Below are positions 34,646-42,164 of a stretch of DNA of 43,467 nucleotides, piece by piece. Numbering within the stretch: the stretch's first letter is position 1; each line of letters starts with the position of its first letter. This stretch comes from Comamonadaceae bacterium (GTDB taxonomy: Bacteria; Pseudomonadota; Gammaproteobacteria; Burkholderiales; Burkholderiaceae_C), in NCBI GenBank assembly GCA_947452785.1, contig CANGDZ010000027.1, positions 1 to 43,467 of the forward strand, read 5' to 3'. The notes under the pieces were generated by a model, which had not been told where the DNA came from, searched no databases, and saw only the letters and a list, made by a program, of their open reading frames with translations. The position numbers and the translations under genes were made by a program.

Positions 34646-36546
34646 TACGACAGGGGCGCTGTCGGACTCACTTTCATCTTGACGGGCATGGCGGTGGGCA
34701 CCCGCAACGTGACGGTGGTGCCTCGTCCCACGGCGGAGTCTATCGCTACAGTGGCACCGATCTGATCAGCGCGTTCGCGCATGATTTTCAAACCCACCTG
34801 AAGTTCCGTTCGGCCGCCCATCAGATCAAAACCCACGCCGTCGTCTCGCACCAAAAATCGCCAAGGTTCGCCCTTGTGAATTTCAATCTCAACGCTGCGT
34901 GCGCCTGCGTGTTTACGCACATTGGACAAGGCTTCTTGCAAAACATGCAGCACATGAATTTGCATGTCTTGCGGCAAGGGCAAGCCTTCACCAAAGGTGG
35001 CGCGGCTGACTTGAAGCCCGGTTTGATGCTGAAATTTTTGCAGGGTTTCTTGCACCGCACGGTCAATGTCATCAGCCTGGGTTCGGGTTCGGAAATGCAG
35101 CAGCAACTCGCGCACATCGGCAATACTTTCCTTCAAACCACTGTCAAGCTCACTCAATGCCACGTTGGTCTTGGTGCTGTCATTTTTCAAAATGGCGGAA
35201 CGCAACAATTGGACTTGAATTTTCAAAAAAGCCAGCGACTGCGCAATGGAGTCGTGCAGCTCACGGGCCAGCAAAGAACGCTCCCCGGCTATCGCCGCTT
35301 CTCGACCCAAAACAACGGCCCGCATGCCCTCCACCGCCGCAGCCAAATGGCTGGCCAAAGTGTCCAACAATTCCAGCTCTTCAGCGCTCATGCTGACCAG
35401 GCTTTTGTAGAACAAATTGATTTCGCCCAATTTTTTGTTGTGCATGCGCACGGGCACCGCAATCATGCTTTCATATCCCAAGCGTGTGCAATGCTGCAAG
35501 GGGGCCGTATCACTGCTGGTGATCGGAATCACCCGCGTGCGCGAATCCGAGCGCAGTTGACCGCAGGCGCAAGTGCCGGCTATCAGGCATTTCTCTTGTT
35601 CTTGCATCACTTGCGGAAACTGATCGGAAGTCAGAAGCAATAATTTCGATGGATCCTCGCCAGACCAGCGCAGCGCAATGGCATCAGCTTTCATCAACAG
35701 GCGCACGCGCTGCGTGAATCCCTGTGTCATTTCCTGCATGTCCGTGGTTTGCGCTAAAAAGGTGCTCACACCGTAAAGCGCTTCCAATCGTTCTTTTTGT
35801 GCCGCGATACGCTCTGTTTTTGCCGCCACCTGGGCTTCCAGATTGCCATACAGCGACTGCAAGGTGGCCGCCATCCGATTGAAACCTGAAGCGACTTGAC
35901 CAAACTCGTCGTTGGAGACCACCTCGACCCGCACCGAAAATTGAGCGGACTCGATTTTTCGCAAGCCATCACGCAAATAACTCAAGGGATTGATCACATA
36001 CATATAGCCGGTGTAAAGCATGATGACCGCAGCCCCGATGGCCAACGCCATCATGACAATTTGGAATAAATTCAGGATTGCCGTCAGCCCCGCCATCTGC
36101 CCCTCAATCGACCAGACGAAATCGTCAATGGCCGTCAAAAAAGTATTGGCCTCCACCACCAATTGGCCATGGTCCATGATGGGCCGCGTGGTGTAACGCA
36201 GTTTCTGACTTTGCCATAAGCGATCCACCACCGCATAACGCCGTTGAACCTCTTCATCCCAAGGGACAAACAAGGGTCGGGAAGGGTCACCGTTTTTCAG
36301 CAGACTCATGCTGTCGTCAAATTCTCGGGTCAGGGCCGCGATCTCTGACGGAGCCAGCTGTGCCTGCACCTCGCTGGTCAAGCGCCAGGTTTGCATGCGC
36401 ATGCGCCCCGCCTCATTCAAAGCGGCCGCGCCACCACTGAGTTGCCAGGTCACCCACAAGGTCAGGCCAATCGAGATCAAGGCCACCACCAGCAACCCGG
36501 CACCGATGCGCACGAGTTTGGACGACAGGGTAGAGCTGCGCTTCAT
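34645..36546 (-). CDS. narX: Nitrate/nitrite sensor histidine kinase
   Basis: A 633-residue membrane sensor. Helix 1 (14-33), a periplasmic domain with the nitrate-binding P-box LNEAGRMRMQTWRL (43-56), helix 2 near 160-185, then HAMP (INPLSYLRDGLRKIESAQFS). A GAF-like central module follows with a cysteine cluster CLIAGTCACG, and the HisKA_3 box with phosphoacceptor His in LARELHDSIAQSL. The ATPase N-box and G-box (EALSNVRKHAG, DDGVGFD) end it. It phosphorylates NarL. Its ATG overlaps the nsrR stop by 4 bp, so NO and nitrate sensing are in one transcription unit. Confidence 0.94.
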   Translation of the reverse strand: MKRSSTLSSKLVRIGAGLLVVALISIGLTLWVTWQLSGGAAALNEAGRMRMQTWRLTSEVQAQLAPSEIAALTREFDDSMSLLKNGDPSRPLFVPWDEEVQRRYAVVDRLWQSQKLRYTTRPIMDHGQLVVEANTFLTAIDDFVWSIEGQMAGLTAILNLFQIVMMALAIGAAVIMLYTGYMYVINPLSYLRDGLRKIESAQFSVRVEVVSNDEFGQVASGFNRMAATLQSLYGNLEAQVAAKTERIAAQKERLEALYGVSTFLAQTTDMQEMTQGFTQRVRLLMKADAIALRWSGEDPSKLLLLTSDQFPQVMQEQEKCLIAGTCACGQLRSDSRTRVIPITSSDTAPLQHCTRLGYESMIAVPVRMHNKKLGEINLFYKSLVSMSAEELELLDTLASHLAAAVEGMRAVVLGREAAIAGERSLLARELHDSIAQSLAFLKIQVQLLRSAILKNDSTKTNVALSELDSGLKESIADVRELLLHFRTRTQADDIDRAVQETLQKFQHQTGLQVSRATFGEGLPLPQDMQIHVLHVLQEALSNVRKHAGARSVEIEIHKGEPWRFLVRDDGVGFDLMGGRTELQVGLKIMRERADQIGATVAIDSAVGRGTTVTLRVPTAMPVKMKVSPTAPLS

Positions 36547-37028
36547 GGGGTCGGCTGGGGTCGTGAGCGGGCCCGTGAGGGCGTGAACTCGATGGGCTGG
36601 AGGACTGCCCGTTGTTCTTGCGTGGTGTTCATTAAATCAGCCAAGGTGACTCCGTCGAGTTGTACAAAAAAAGCCTCCAAAGCATCCGCCAGTACTTTCT
36701 TCAAATGACACGCAGGCATCAAGGCGCAGCTGCTGGGGCCATCCTGAAAACACTCCACCAACTGAAAATCAGTCTCCGTCAGGCGCACCACCGCCCCCAG
36801 CACGATCTGCCCAGCGGGCCGCCCCAAGCGCAGGCCACCGCCTCGCCCGCGGCTGGTTTGCAAATAGCCTTGTGCCGCCAACGTCATCACGATTTTGGTC
36901 AGGTGGCTTTTGGAGATGCCGTGCAGATCTGCGATTTCTTGAATAGTCGCAACGTTATGTCTTGACTCACATTCAGCGCAGAACATCAGCACACGCAAAC
37001 TGTAGTCGGTCCAGTAGGTCAGGCGCAT
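36543..37028 (-). CDS. nsrR: Rrf2-family NO-sensing repressor NsrR
   Basis: A 161-residue Rrf2 regulator. The winged helix reads YSLRVLMFCAE then IADLHGISKSHLTKIVMTLAAQGYL. The Fe-S cysteines are C93, C101 and C107 in ECFQDGPSSCALMPACHLK, the NsrR arrangement and not that of IscR. NsrR loses repression when NO attacks its cluster. It is first in the operon with narXL and is transcribed divergently from ytfE, a classic NsrR target. Confidence 0.9.
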   Translation of the reverse strand: MRLTYWTDYSLRVLMFCAECESRHNVATIQEIADLHGISKSHLTKIVMTLAAQGYLQTSRGRGGGLRLGRPAGQIVLGAVVRLTETDFQLVECFQDGPSSCALMPACHLKKVLADALEAFFVQLDGVTLADLMNTTQEQRAVLQPIEFTPSRARSRPQPTP

Positions 37029-37099
37029 CGTTCTAAAGTCCTAGTTCTTAAGGATGAGGATTTTAATATTCACAAGAGATGAATCTTACCCGATAATAG

Positions 37100-37116
37100 A
37101 TTCACTTTTAATGAAT
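37100..37116. promoter_or_regulatory. Candidate NsrR operator between nsrR and ytfE
   Basis: ATTCA-CTTTTAA-TGAAT is a dyad in the 103-bp divergent gap, 15 bp upstream of the ytfE ATG. It resembles NsrR sites, which centre on an AT-rich TTTTAA. A second half-site-like element, AGATGAATCTTA, lies at 37077-37088. Both are read by eye only. Confidence 0.45.
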
Positions 37117-37131
37117 GTTTAAGGACAGCAC

Positions 37132-37836
37132 ATGAACGCTCTTGCACACACCACCCTCACCATGGTCCAAATTAATGCGCAGCACAGTCTGGGCGCACTG
37201 GCGGTTAACATTCCTGGCGCCACGGCGATCTTTCGCTCCTACAAATTGGATTTCTGCTGCGGTGGCCAACAATCCTTAGCGCAAGCCTGTGCCGACAAGG
37301 GCTTGGACAGCACGCATATCCTGGAAGCTATCCGCGCACTCGATCACAACCAAGAATTGCCGCCCACTCCCACGGCCTCTGAACTGATTGAGCACATCCT
37401 TGAGCGTTACCACGCCGTACACCGGCAGCAGCTCCCTGAACTTATTCGCATGGCGCGCCGGGTGGAAGCCGTTCACCGGGAACATCCCCATGTACCCCAA
37501 GGTTTGGCCGCGCAACTCGAAACCATGCAGGAGGAACTGTTGGAACACATGGCCAAAGAAGAAGCCATTCTTTTCCCCTTGCTGCATTCGGGCGGCCATC
37601 CCATGGCCGTGCACCCGATTGGGATGATGCGCCATGAACACATCAACCACGGCGCCCAATTGGAGCGAATGGCGACTTTGACCACCCAACACCAAGTCCC
37701 TGACGGGGCCTGCAACACGTGGCAAGCGCTGTACGCCGGAACCGCACGCCTGGCCGAAGACCTGGTCGAGCATATTCATCTGGAAAATAATTATTTATTT
37801 CCGTCCTTTGAAAACACCGCTTCTTCGGCGCATTGA
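37132..37836 (+). CDS. ytfE: Iron-sulfur cluster repair di-iron protein (RIC/YtfE/ScdA)
   Basis: A 234-residue protein: the N-terminal ScdA domain with SYKLDFCCGGQQSLAQAC (about 37-54), then a hemerythrin-like di-iron domain with ligands in HILERYHAVHRQQLPEL, LLEHMAKEEAILFPLL, MRHEHINHGAQLE and LVEHIHLENNYLFP. It repairs Fe-S clusters damaged by NO. AAGGA lies 7 bases before the ATG. It is divergent from nsrR, and the next gene begins within or just after it. Confidence 0.95.
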   Translation: MNALAHTTLTMVQINAQHSLGALAVNIPGATAIFRSYKLDFCCGGQQSLAQACADKGLDSTHILEAIRALDHNQELPPTPTASELIEHILERYHAVHRQQLPELIRMARRVEAVHREHPHVPQGLAAQLETMQEELLEHMAKEEAILFPLLHSGGHPMAVHPIGMMRHEHINHGAQLERMATLTTQHQVPDGACNTWQALYAGTARLAEDLVEHIHLENNYLFPSFENTASSAH

Positions 37837-37849
37837 TTTACAGGCCCAA

Positions 37850-39070
37850 ATGGGGAACGTCATAAATACAGATGCAAGCGTCTGGCTGCATCGCGCACAG
37901 TCAGCGGGTCTGCGCCCACTACACATCAAAAGCAAAGTTCTGTTGCCCGTCGTTCAAGGCGGGATGGGCGTGGGCGTGTCGGCTTCCAAGCTGGCTTCTG
38001 CCGTGGCCAAGTTGGGCGGCATGGGCACCATCTCGTCGGTGGATTTGCGAAGGCTGCATCCCGATCTGATGCAAGAGACCGCTTATCTGGACAAAGAGCC
38101 CGATGCCAGACAGCGCATTGACGCCGCCAATCTGACGGCCTTGGACAGGGAAATCAAGCTGGCCCGTCAGATGAGCCAAGGCCAAGGCTGGCTGGCGGTC
38201 AATATCATGAAGGCCTTAAGCGCTTATGAAGCCTGTGTGCATCAAGCGATTGACAGTGGTGCCGATGCACTTGTGGTGGGCGCCGGTCTGCCGCTGGACC
38301 TGCCTGACCTCACACGCAACCATCCGCATGTGGCGCTGATTCCCATCTTGTCAGACGCCCGTGGCGTGCAACTGCTGGTGCGCAAGTGGGAAAAGAAAGG
38401 CCGTCTGCCAGATGCCATCGTGATTGAAAACCCGCGCTTGGCGGGCGGTCACCTCGGCGCAGCCAAAATCGCAGACCTGAACGATTCGCGCTTTGATTTT
38501 GAGGTGGTATTGCCACAGGTGCTGGAATTTTTCAAAACCTCAGGACTGGAAAACCAGATCCCACTGATTGCGGCAGGCGGCGTGAGCAGTCATGCCGACA
38601 TTGTCCGTTTGCAGGCCCTGGGAGCCAGTGGCGTCCAGCTGGGTACCGCCTTTGCAGTGACCCAAGAATGCGATGCTTCTGCGGAATTCAAAAAAGTGCT
38701 GGCCCATGCCCAACCGCAGGACATGGTTGAATTTGTGAGTGTGGCCGGGCTCCCCGCACGCGCTGTGCGCACCCCTTGGCTGGACAAATACCTGCGGATA
38801 TTGCCCGTGCTGCAAGAGCGCGCCCATCCGAAAGCCAAATGCAATATGTCATTCGATTGCCTGCAACACTGCGGCTTGCGTGATGGCCTTGCTGGCATTG
38901 GCCAGTTCTGTATTGATCAGCAACTGGGCCACGCATTGGACGGAGATGTGCAACGCGGTCTCTTTTTCCGCGGTGCAGGCCGCTTGCCGTTTGGCGCAGA
39001 AATCAAAAGCGTGAAGGATTTGATCCAGCATTTGCTCACGCCATTGTTGATTTCTGAAATCAAAGCATGA
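37850..39070 (+). CDS. Nitronate monooxygenase / 2-nitropropane dioxygenase-like FMN protein
   Basis: A 406-residue TIM-barrel flavoprotein. VVQGGMGVGVSASKLASAVAKLGGMGTIS is the family N-terminus, and IPLIAAGGVSSHADIVRLQALGASGVQLGTAF holds the FMN phosphate site. The catalytic-region block ENPRLAGGHLG is present. The C-terminal CNMSFDCLQHCGLRDG cysteine cluster occurs in one subgroup of NMO-like proteins. The exact substrate is unknown. ATG 37850 is used; TTG 37808 would overlap ytfE by 29 bp. Coupling to ytfE points to a role in nitro or NO stress. Confidence 0.87.
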   Translation: MGNVINTDASVWLHRAQSAGLRPLHIKSKVLLPVVQGGMGVGVSASKLASAVAKLGGMGTISSVDLRRLHPDLMQETAYLDKEPDARQRIDAANLTALDREIKLARQMSQGQGWLAVNIMKALSAYEACVHQAIDSGADALVVGAGLPLDLPDLTRNHPHVALIPILSDARGVQLLVRKWEKKGRLPDAIVIENPRLAGGHLGAAKIADLNDSRFDFEVVLPQVLEFFKTSGLENQIPLIAAGGVSSHADIVRLQALGASGVQLGTAFAVTQECDASAEFKKVLAHAQPQDMVEFVSVAGLPARAVRTPWLDKYLRILPVLQERAHPKAKCNMSFDCLQHCGLRDGLAGIGQFCIDQQLGHALDGDVQRGLFFRGAGRLPFGAEIKSVKDLIQHLLTPLLISEIKA

Positions 39071-39111
39071 GCGCTCAAAAATTACGCAAACTGACCAGAA
39101 GCCCCATTAAC

Positions 39112-39283
39112 CTGTTCAAATCAGTACAGTGATTGAAGTTCTTGCGTTCCACTGGAAGTGACCAAAGCAGTCATTCCGAATGACTGCTCATCGAGTTTCG
39201 AAAAAGTGGCTGGAATTGGGTAATGACCGCTTAGTAACTGAAGCACGGGTTGATGCGACAACAGCATCGTCCGCTTATGGCCG
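39112..39283 (+). repeat. Repeat B, direct copy of repeat A
   Basis: About 172 bp matching repeat A in the same orientation (one gap, roughly 22-24 differences by eye). It includes a perfect 11-bp-arm palindrome AGCAGTCATTC-C-GAATGACTGCT (39166-39188) and a 44-bp core (39240-39283) with two differences from A. The core points toward recombinase 2. The rest of 39071-39368 holds no gene. Confidence 0.85.
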
Positions 39284-39368
39284 GAAGCACCGCTCCCGAC
39301 GGAATCTACATAGCCGACATTGAAGGCAGCCGCTGCGTTGCAGAAAAAAATCGCCGCCGTTGGCTATC

Positions 39369-39992
39369 TCAAATTTCTGTCTGTTCAGCGATTTCAAGAG
39401 CGTCATCGACCTCGATATCAAGGTACCTCACTGTGGACTCCAGCTTCGCGTGCCCGAGTAGAAGTTGCACCGCTCGGAGGTTCTTTGTGCGTCTATAGAT
39501 CAGCATCGCTTTGGTCCTTCGCACTGAATGCGTTCCATACTCAGAGCGATCCAGACCAAGCTCATCTACCCAGTGTCCGAGAATCCGTGCGTACTGCAGA
39601 GTACCCAGGTGGGGCGAATCGTGGAGACGACTGGGAAAGAGAAAGTCATCGGATTTCAAGGCCGCCTGTTTGATCCACGCCTGCAATGCCTCCCTTGAGA
39701 CTGCAGTAATCTCAAATTGAACTGGGCGCTTGGTCTTGTGCTGCATGACTATGGCTCGAGTGGCCACTTGGTCACCATGGGATACATCACGTACCTTGAG
39801 TGCAACCAGGTCACATCCACGTAGCTTGCTGTCAATTCCAAGGTTGAAAAGCGCAAGCTCTCGGGTCCGACCTTCCATCTGAAGACGTACGCGTAGAGCC
39901 CAAATGTCCTTCACCTTGAAGGGGGCCTTCTGGCCTACTATCTTGCCCTTGTTCCACGGTTCATGATTAACAGAAGTGCCTGAGGTTTTCAT
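39369..39992 (-). CDS. Short tyrosine recombinase 2
   Basis: A 207-residue tyrosine recombinase closely related to recombinase 1 (shared EPWNKGK, DSKLRxCDLV, RPVQFEIT, YGTHS and KNLRAVQLLLGHAK blocks). Catalytic residues are R58, K86, H155-x-x-R158, H181 and Y190, so it looks active. GGGAGACC lies 5 bases before ATG 39992, the same layout as recombinase 1. It faces the opposite way to recombinase 1. Confidence 0.9.
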   Translation of the reverse strand: MKTSGTSVNHEPWNKGKIVGQKAPFKVKDIWALRVRLQMEGRTRELALFNLGIDSKLRGCDLVALKVRDVSHGDQVATRAIVMQHKTKRPVQFEITAVSREALQAWIKQAALKSDDFLFPSRLHDSPHLGTLQYARILGHWVDELGLDRSEYGTHSVRRTKAMLIYRRTKNLRAVQLLLGHAKLESTVRYLDIEVDDALEIAEQTEI

Positions 39993-40127
39993 GATGGTCT
40001 CCCAAATAGTTGAGGGGGTACCAAGCATGTGCCTGTCAGGCCGCAGCATATTGCGTTGCGTCAAGTCAGAGTGAACACTACATCGAACGAGTGACTGCGA
40101 AAGAGCGCGGCAGCCAACTCGCGCCTT

Positions 40128-40171
40128 CGGCCATAAGCGGACGATGCGGTTGTGGCATCAACCCGTGCTTC
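40128..40171 (-). repeat. Repeat C, inverted 44-bp core
   Basis: The reverse complement is identical over 44 bp to the end of repeat A (21617-21660) and differs at two positions from repeat B. It lies 136 bp upstream of recombinase 2. Together A and C form inverted ends of an 18.5-kb stretch that holds the whole nar cluster. The rest of 39993-40275 shows no gene. Confidence 0.85.
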
Positions 40172-40275
40172 AGGCCCTATGCGGATATCCAAGTGTTTGA
40201 TCTCAGCGCCACAAAGCGGGCGTTTAATCGGTCGTAACTGCTAGGCTTCGGACGGAGGTTGGGCTCAACCTGAAT

Positions 40276-40611
40276 TCAGGCAACAATCGACTCAAGACCT
40301 TTCTTTTCAATAAGTTGTAATAACTTCGCAGCCGCACCGCTGGGGTGTTTGCCAGAGCTCGGTGACTCCCACTTTTGAACAGCAGAAACACTGACGTTCA
40401 AAATTGAGGCAAACACAGATTGGCTCACTTTTGCTTTGTTCACACGAATAGCCGTTACGTGTTCTGACGTGTAGTCGGGTGGACTCTGACAGATGAGTTG
40501 CATCTTGGCCATGTCTTGTTTGGAAATTAACGCATGGCCGTGCAAAACATCAGCCATCTCCAGCATCTCATTCAAAATACGGTTCTCTTCAGTCGCTTTT
40601 TTGTTTGACAT
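40276..40611 (-). CDS. HTH antitoxin (HigA/NadS-like)
   Basis: A 111-residue protein with a C-terminal XRE-type helix-turn-helix: VTAIRVNKAKVSQSVFASILNVSVSAVQKWESPSSGKHPSG. The N-terminal half is helical and likely neutralises the toxin. The family (NadS/HigA-like) is usually paired with a RelE-type toxin encoded just upstream, as here: its ATG lies 23 bp inside the toxin gene. It probably represses the operon at the dyad 40995-41017. Confidence 0.88.
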   Translation of the reverse strand: MSNKKATEENRILNEMLEMADVLHGHALISKQDMAKMQLICQSPPDYTSEHVTAIRVNKAKVSQSVFASILNVSVSAVQKWESPSSGKHPSGAAAKLLQLIEKKGLESIVA

Positions 40612-40978
40612 TACAAATCTCCTTCAAGATTTCAGTTGCAACCAGGTCATCGATTTTTTTGATGCTCGCGCCTTCAAGTCCATGACCGATAATTTTTGCG
40701 GCATCCACTTCTTTGGCAGAGAAATCCGACCCAGGCGCATTTTTCTCGCGACCGGCAAGGAAGAAGATTGCCGTAGTGTGCTTTTTCGCCACCAGGGTTC
40801 GTGTTGATCCACTTTTGCCTTGCCCCGGTACGGCGACCCGCTTCTTGCACACACCACCGCCCAAGTCGGCTTCGTATTGGCCTTGCTCAATCTCTCGCGC
40901 AGCTTGGCAGAGAAGCTCATCACTCACCACTTTGCGCGCCCATCGATCAAACGTCTTGGTTTTAAAGACTCTTTTCAT
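40589..40978 (-). CDS. RelE/HigB-family toxin
   Basis: A 129-residue basic protein of the RelE/HigB-like toxin family, mRNA interferases that act at the ribosome. VFKTKTFDRWARKVV is the N-terminal helix start, GQGKSGSTRTLVAKKHTTAIFFLAGREKN the central strand region, and LVATEILKEIC the C-terminal helix. Toxin-first gene order is that of HigBA. No Shine-Dalgarno precedes the ATG, and a promoter ends 6 bases before it, so the mRNA may be leaderless. Confidence 0.87.
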   Translation of the reverse strand: MKRVFKTKTFDRWARKVVSDELLCQAAREIEQGQYEADLGGGVCKKRVAVPGQGKSGSTRTLVAKKHTTAIFFLAGREKNAPGSDFSAKEVDAAKIIGHGLEGASIKKIDDLVATEILKEICNVKQKSD

Positions 40979-40984
40979 TTGCAG

Positions 40985-41013
40985 ATCTTATCAAGCTATT
41001 GCACTGGGTGCAA
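40985..41013 (-). promoter_or_regulatory. Toxin-antitoxin promoter
   Basis: On the minus strand TTGCAC (41013-41008), a 17-bp spacer and TAAGAT (40990-40985) match a sigma-70 promoter well. Six bases separate the -10 element from the toxin ATG, so transcription would start at or within a base or two of the A of ATG. Confidence 0.7.
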
Positions 41014-41017
41014 TAGC
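40995..41017. promoter_or_regulatory. Operator dyad over the toxin-antitoxin promoter
   Basis: GCTATTGCAC-TGG-GTGCAATAGC is a perfect 10-bp-arm inverted repeat covering the -35 element and most of the spacer. Binding by the HTH antitoxin would block RNA polymerase, the usual autoregulation of type II modules. Confidence 0.8.
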
Positions 41018-41191
41018 CTGAAATGGCATTTTTTGAAGCTGCAAACATCAACCAGCGTCAAAGGACTCAAGCATTGAAAGCACCTTTGCAAAGGATTTCA
41101 GCGATACATTGTTGTCGATAGCAGTTGTTGCCCAAAAGTACACGCTGTCCCTTAAATTGGCTTACCCGAAAGCGGACAGGGGTGAAAGGCG

Positions 41192-41257
41192 GCAATCGCG
41201 ACTAACCCATCACTGCACCGATAGGTCCAACGGCCGCTATGGGTCGGTAGAACACTT
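41192..41257 (+). repeat. Repeat D1
   Basis: About 66 bp, matching D2 at 41418-41484 at roughly 80% by eye. Both end in CTATGGGTCGG plus a short tail and contain CTGCACCGATAGGT. The CGCTATGGG/GGTCGG style is close to the CGCTTATGGCCG end of repeats A-C, so they are probably older relatives. Confidence 0.65.
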
Positions 41258-41417
41258 TCGCAGATCAGATAACGGACCTTCATCTCTCCATTGCGAGACT
41301 AAACTTTGCCAAGGTCAGTTGTTCAACTGAAACCGGTCATCGTAGATGCAGCGTGGAGTGTGTTCGAGTGACTGTTTCTGGGTGGAAGCCCCAAAGTGGC
41401 TGCGGACTAGACTGGTA

Positions 41418-41484
41418 GCAACCGCGATAAACCCATCCCTGCACCGATAGGTTCAGCGTCTGCTATGGGTCGGAAGCACCACTT
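41418..41484 (+). repeat. Repeat D2
   Basis: Second copy of D1 in the same orientation, 226 bp further on. Between and around them (41018-41675) I find no credible gene, only more decayed repeat-like words such as GAAGCAGTCATT and CCAATGACTGG. Confidence 0.65.
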
Positions 41485-41675
41485 AACTCAGCCCGAAGCA
41501 GTCATTTACCGTGGCCTGTTCCAGCTGCCCCGCAAGCTGCGACTGCTATGGACACTAGACCGGTCGCTGGATTCACTGCTTGGCCAATGACTGGTTTTGA
41601 CGGATGCAAAAAAGGAGTCGCCGTGCCGCGATGTCCTAGTTCAATCTTAGACATACAGGAACAATATATTCGGCT

Positions 41676-41724
41676 GTCCGCTTGTGGCCGACAGCAGTCC
41701 GACAGCACGTCTGGCCCGGAGACA
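41676..41724 (+). repeat. Repeat E, direct copy of the right flank of repeat A
   Basis: 49 bp with six differences from 21646-21694, same orientation. A and E therefore form direct repeats about 20 kb apart around the nar cluster, recombinase 2 and the toxin-antitoxin module. Nitrile hydratase genes begin 39 bp further on. Confidence 0.75.
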
Positions 41725-41762
41725 GTGACACTCCGGGTGTTCGTGCCCTTATTCAACTGATC

Positions 41763-42164
41763 TTAGAGCGGGGCGTCCAAAACAATCGGTTGGCCATGAG
41801 GTGTGCGCGCAGCTGCATCCTCCCAGGCGTGTTCGAGTTCATGGATCTGATCTGGGGTGCCCAGTTGGTGTTCGATCACCATCTTTTCCAAGGCATTGAG
41901 CCAATGCCGATAATAGTTATGCCCGTCGTCGTTGTCGCCCAGGGCCTGAGCTTGGCGTATCTCATGGGTTAAAGCCGCTGCCCATTCAGGCCATGTGAAC
42001 ACGCCTTTCTCATGAAGTTGCAACGTCATGGCAAAAGCATGCGCTTGCCAAGGCTCCGCAAAAACAAAGCCTTCATTCATGGACGGCAATGGCAGGCCGT
42101 CAGCGCATTGGCGGGCTATGTCATCCAGCGTGAGCTGCGTCGCTTGAGGTAAAAATGCAGTCAT
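41763..42164 (-). CDS. Nitrile hydratase activator / accessory protein
   Basis: A 133-residue protein related to the N-terminal domain of the nitrile hydratase beta subunit (MNEGFVFAEPWQAHAFAMTLQLHEKGVFTWPEWAAALTHEI). Such small proteins escort cobalt or help mature the alpha subunit. Its ATG overlaps the beta stop by one base (TGATG). It is the last gene of the operon. Confidence 0.87.
   Translation of the reverse strand: MTAFLPQATQLTLDDIARQCADGLPLPSMNEGFVFAEPWQAHAFAMTLQLHEKGVFTWPEWAAALTHEIRQAQALGDNDDGHNYYRHWLNALEKMVIEHQLGTPDQIHELEHAWEDAAARTPHGQPIVLDAPL

Larger units (their letters stand above)
39240..40171 (-). mobile_element. IS-like element: tyrosine recombinase 2 flanked by 44-bp inverted repeats
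   Basis: The 44-bp core of repeat B (39240-39283) and its inverted copy C (40128-40171) flank recombinase 2, making a 932-bp unit with 42/44 matching end positions. A tyrosine recombinase bounded by inverted repeats is unlike typical DDE insertion sequences. Whether the true ends are these repeats or lie further out is not known. Confidence 0.5.

Noticed and set aside
41018-41675. A true integron cassette array
   Set aside because: No integron-type integrase and no row of cassettes with attC sites could be recognised; noted only as a resemblance.
21488-41724. CRISPR array interpretation of the repeats
   Set aside because: The repeats are few, long, diverged and unevenly spaced with genes between them, and no cas genes are present.
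41548-41760. 70-residue plus-strand frame between the repeats and nitrile hydratase
   Set aside because: It runs through repeat E and has no ribosome-binding site or homology.
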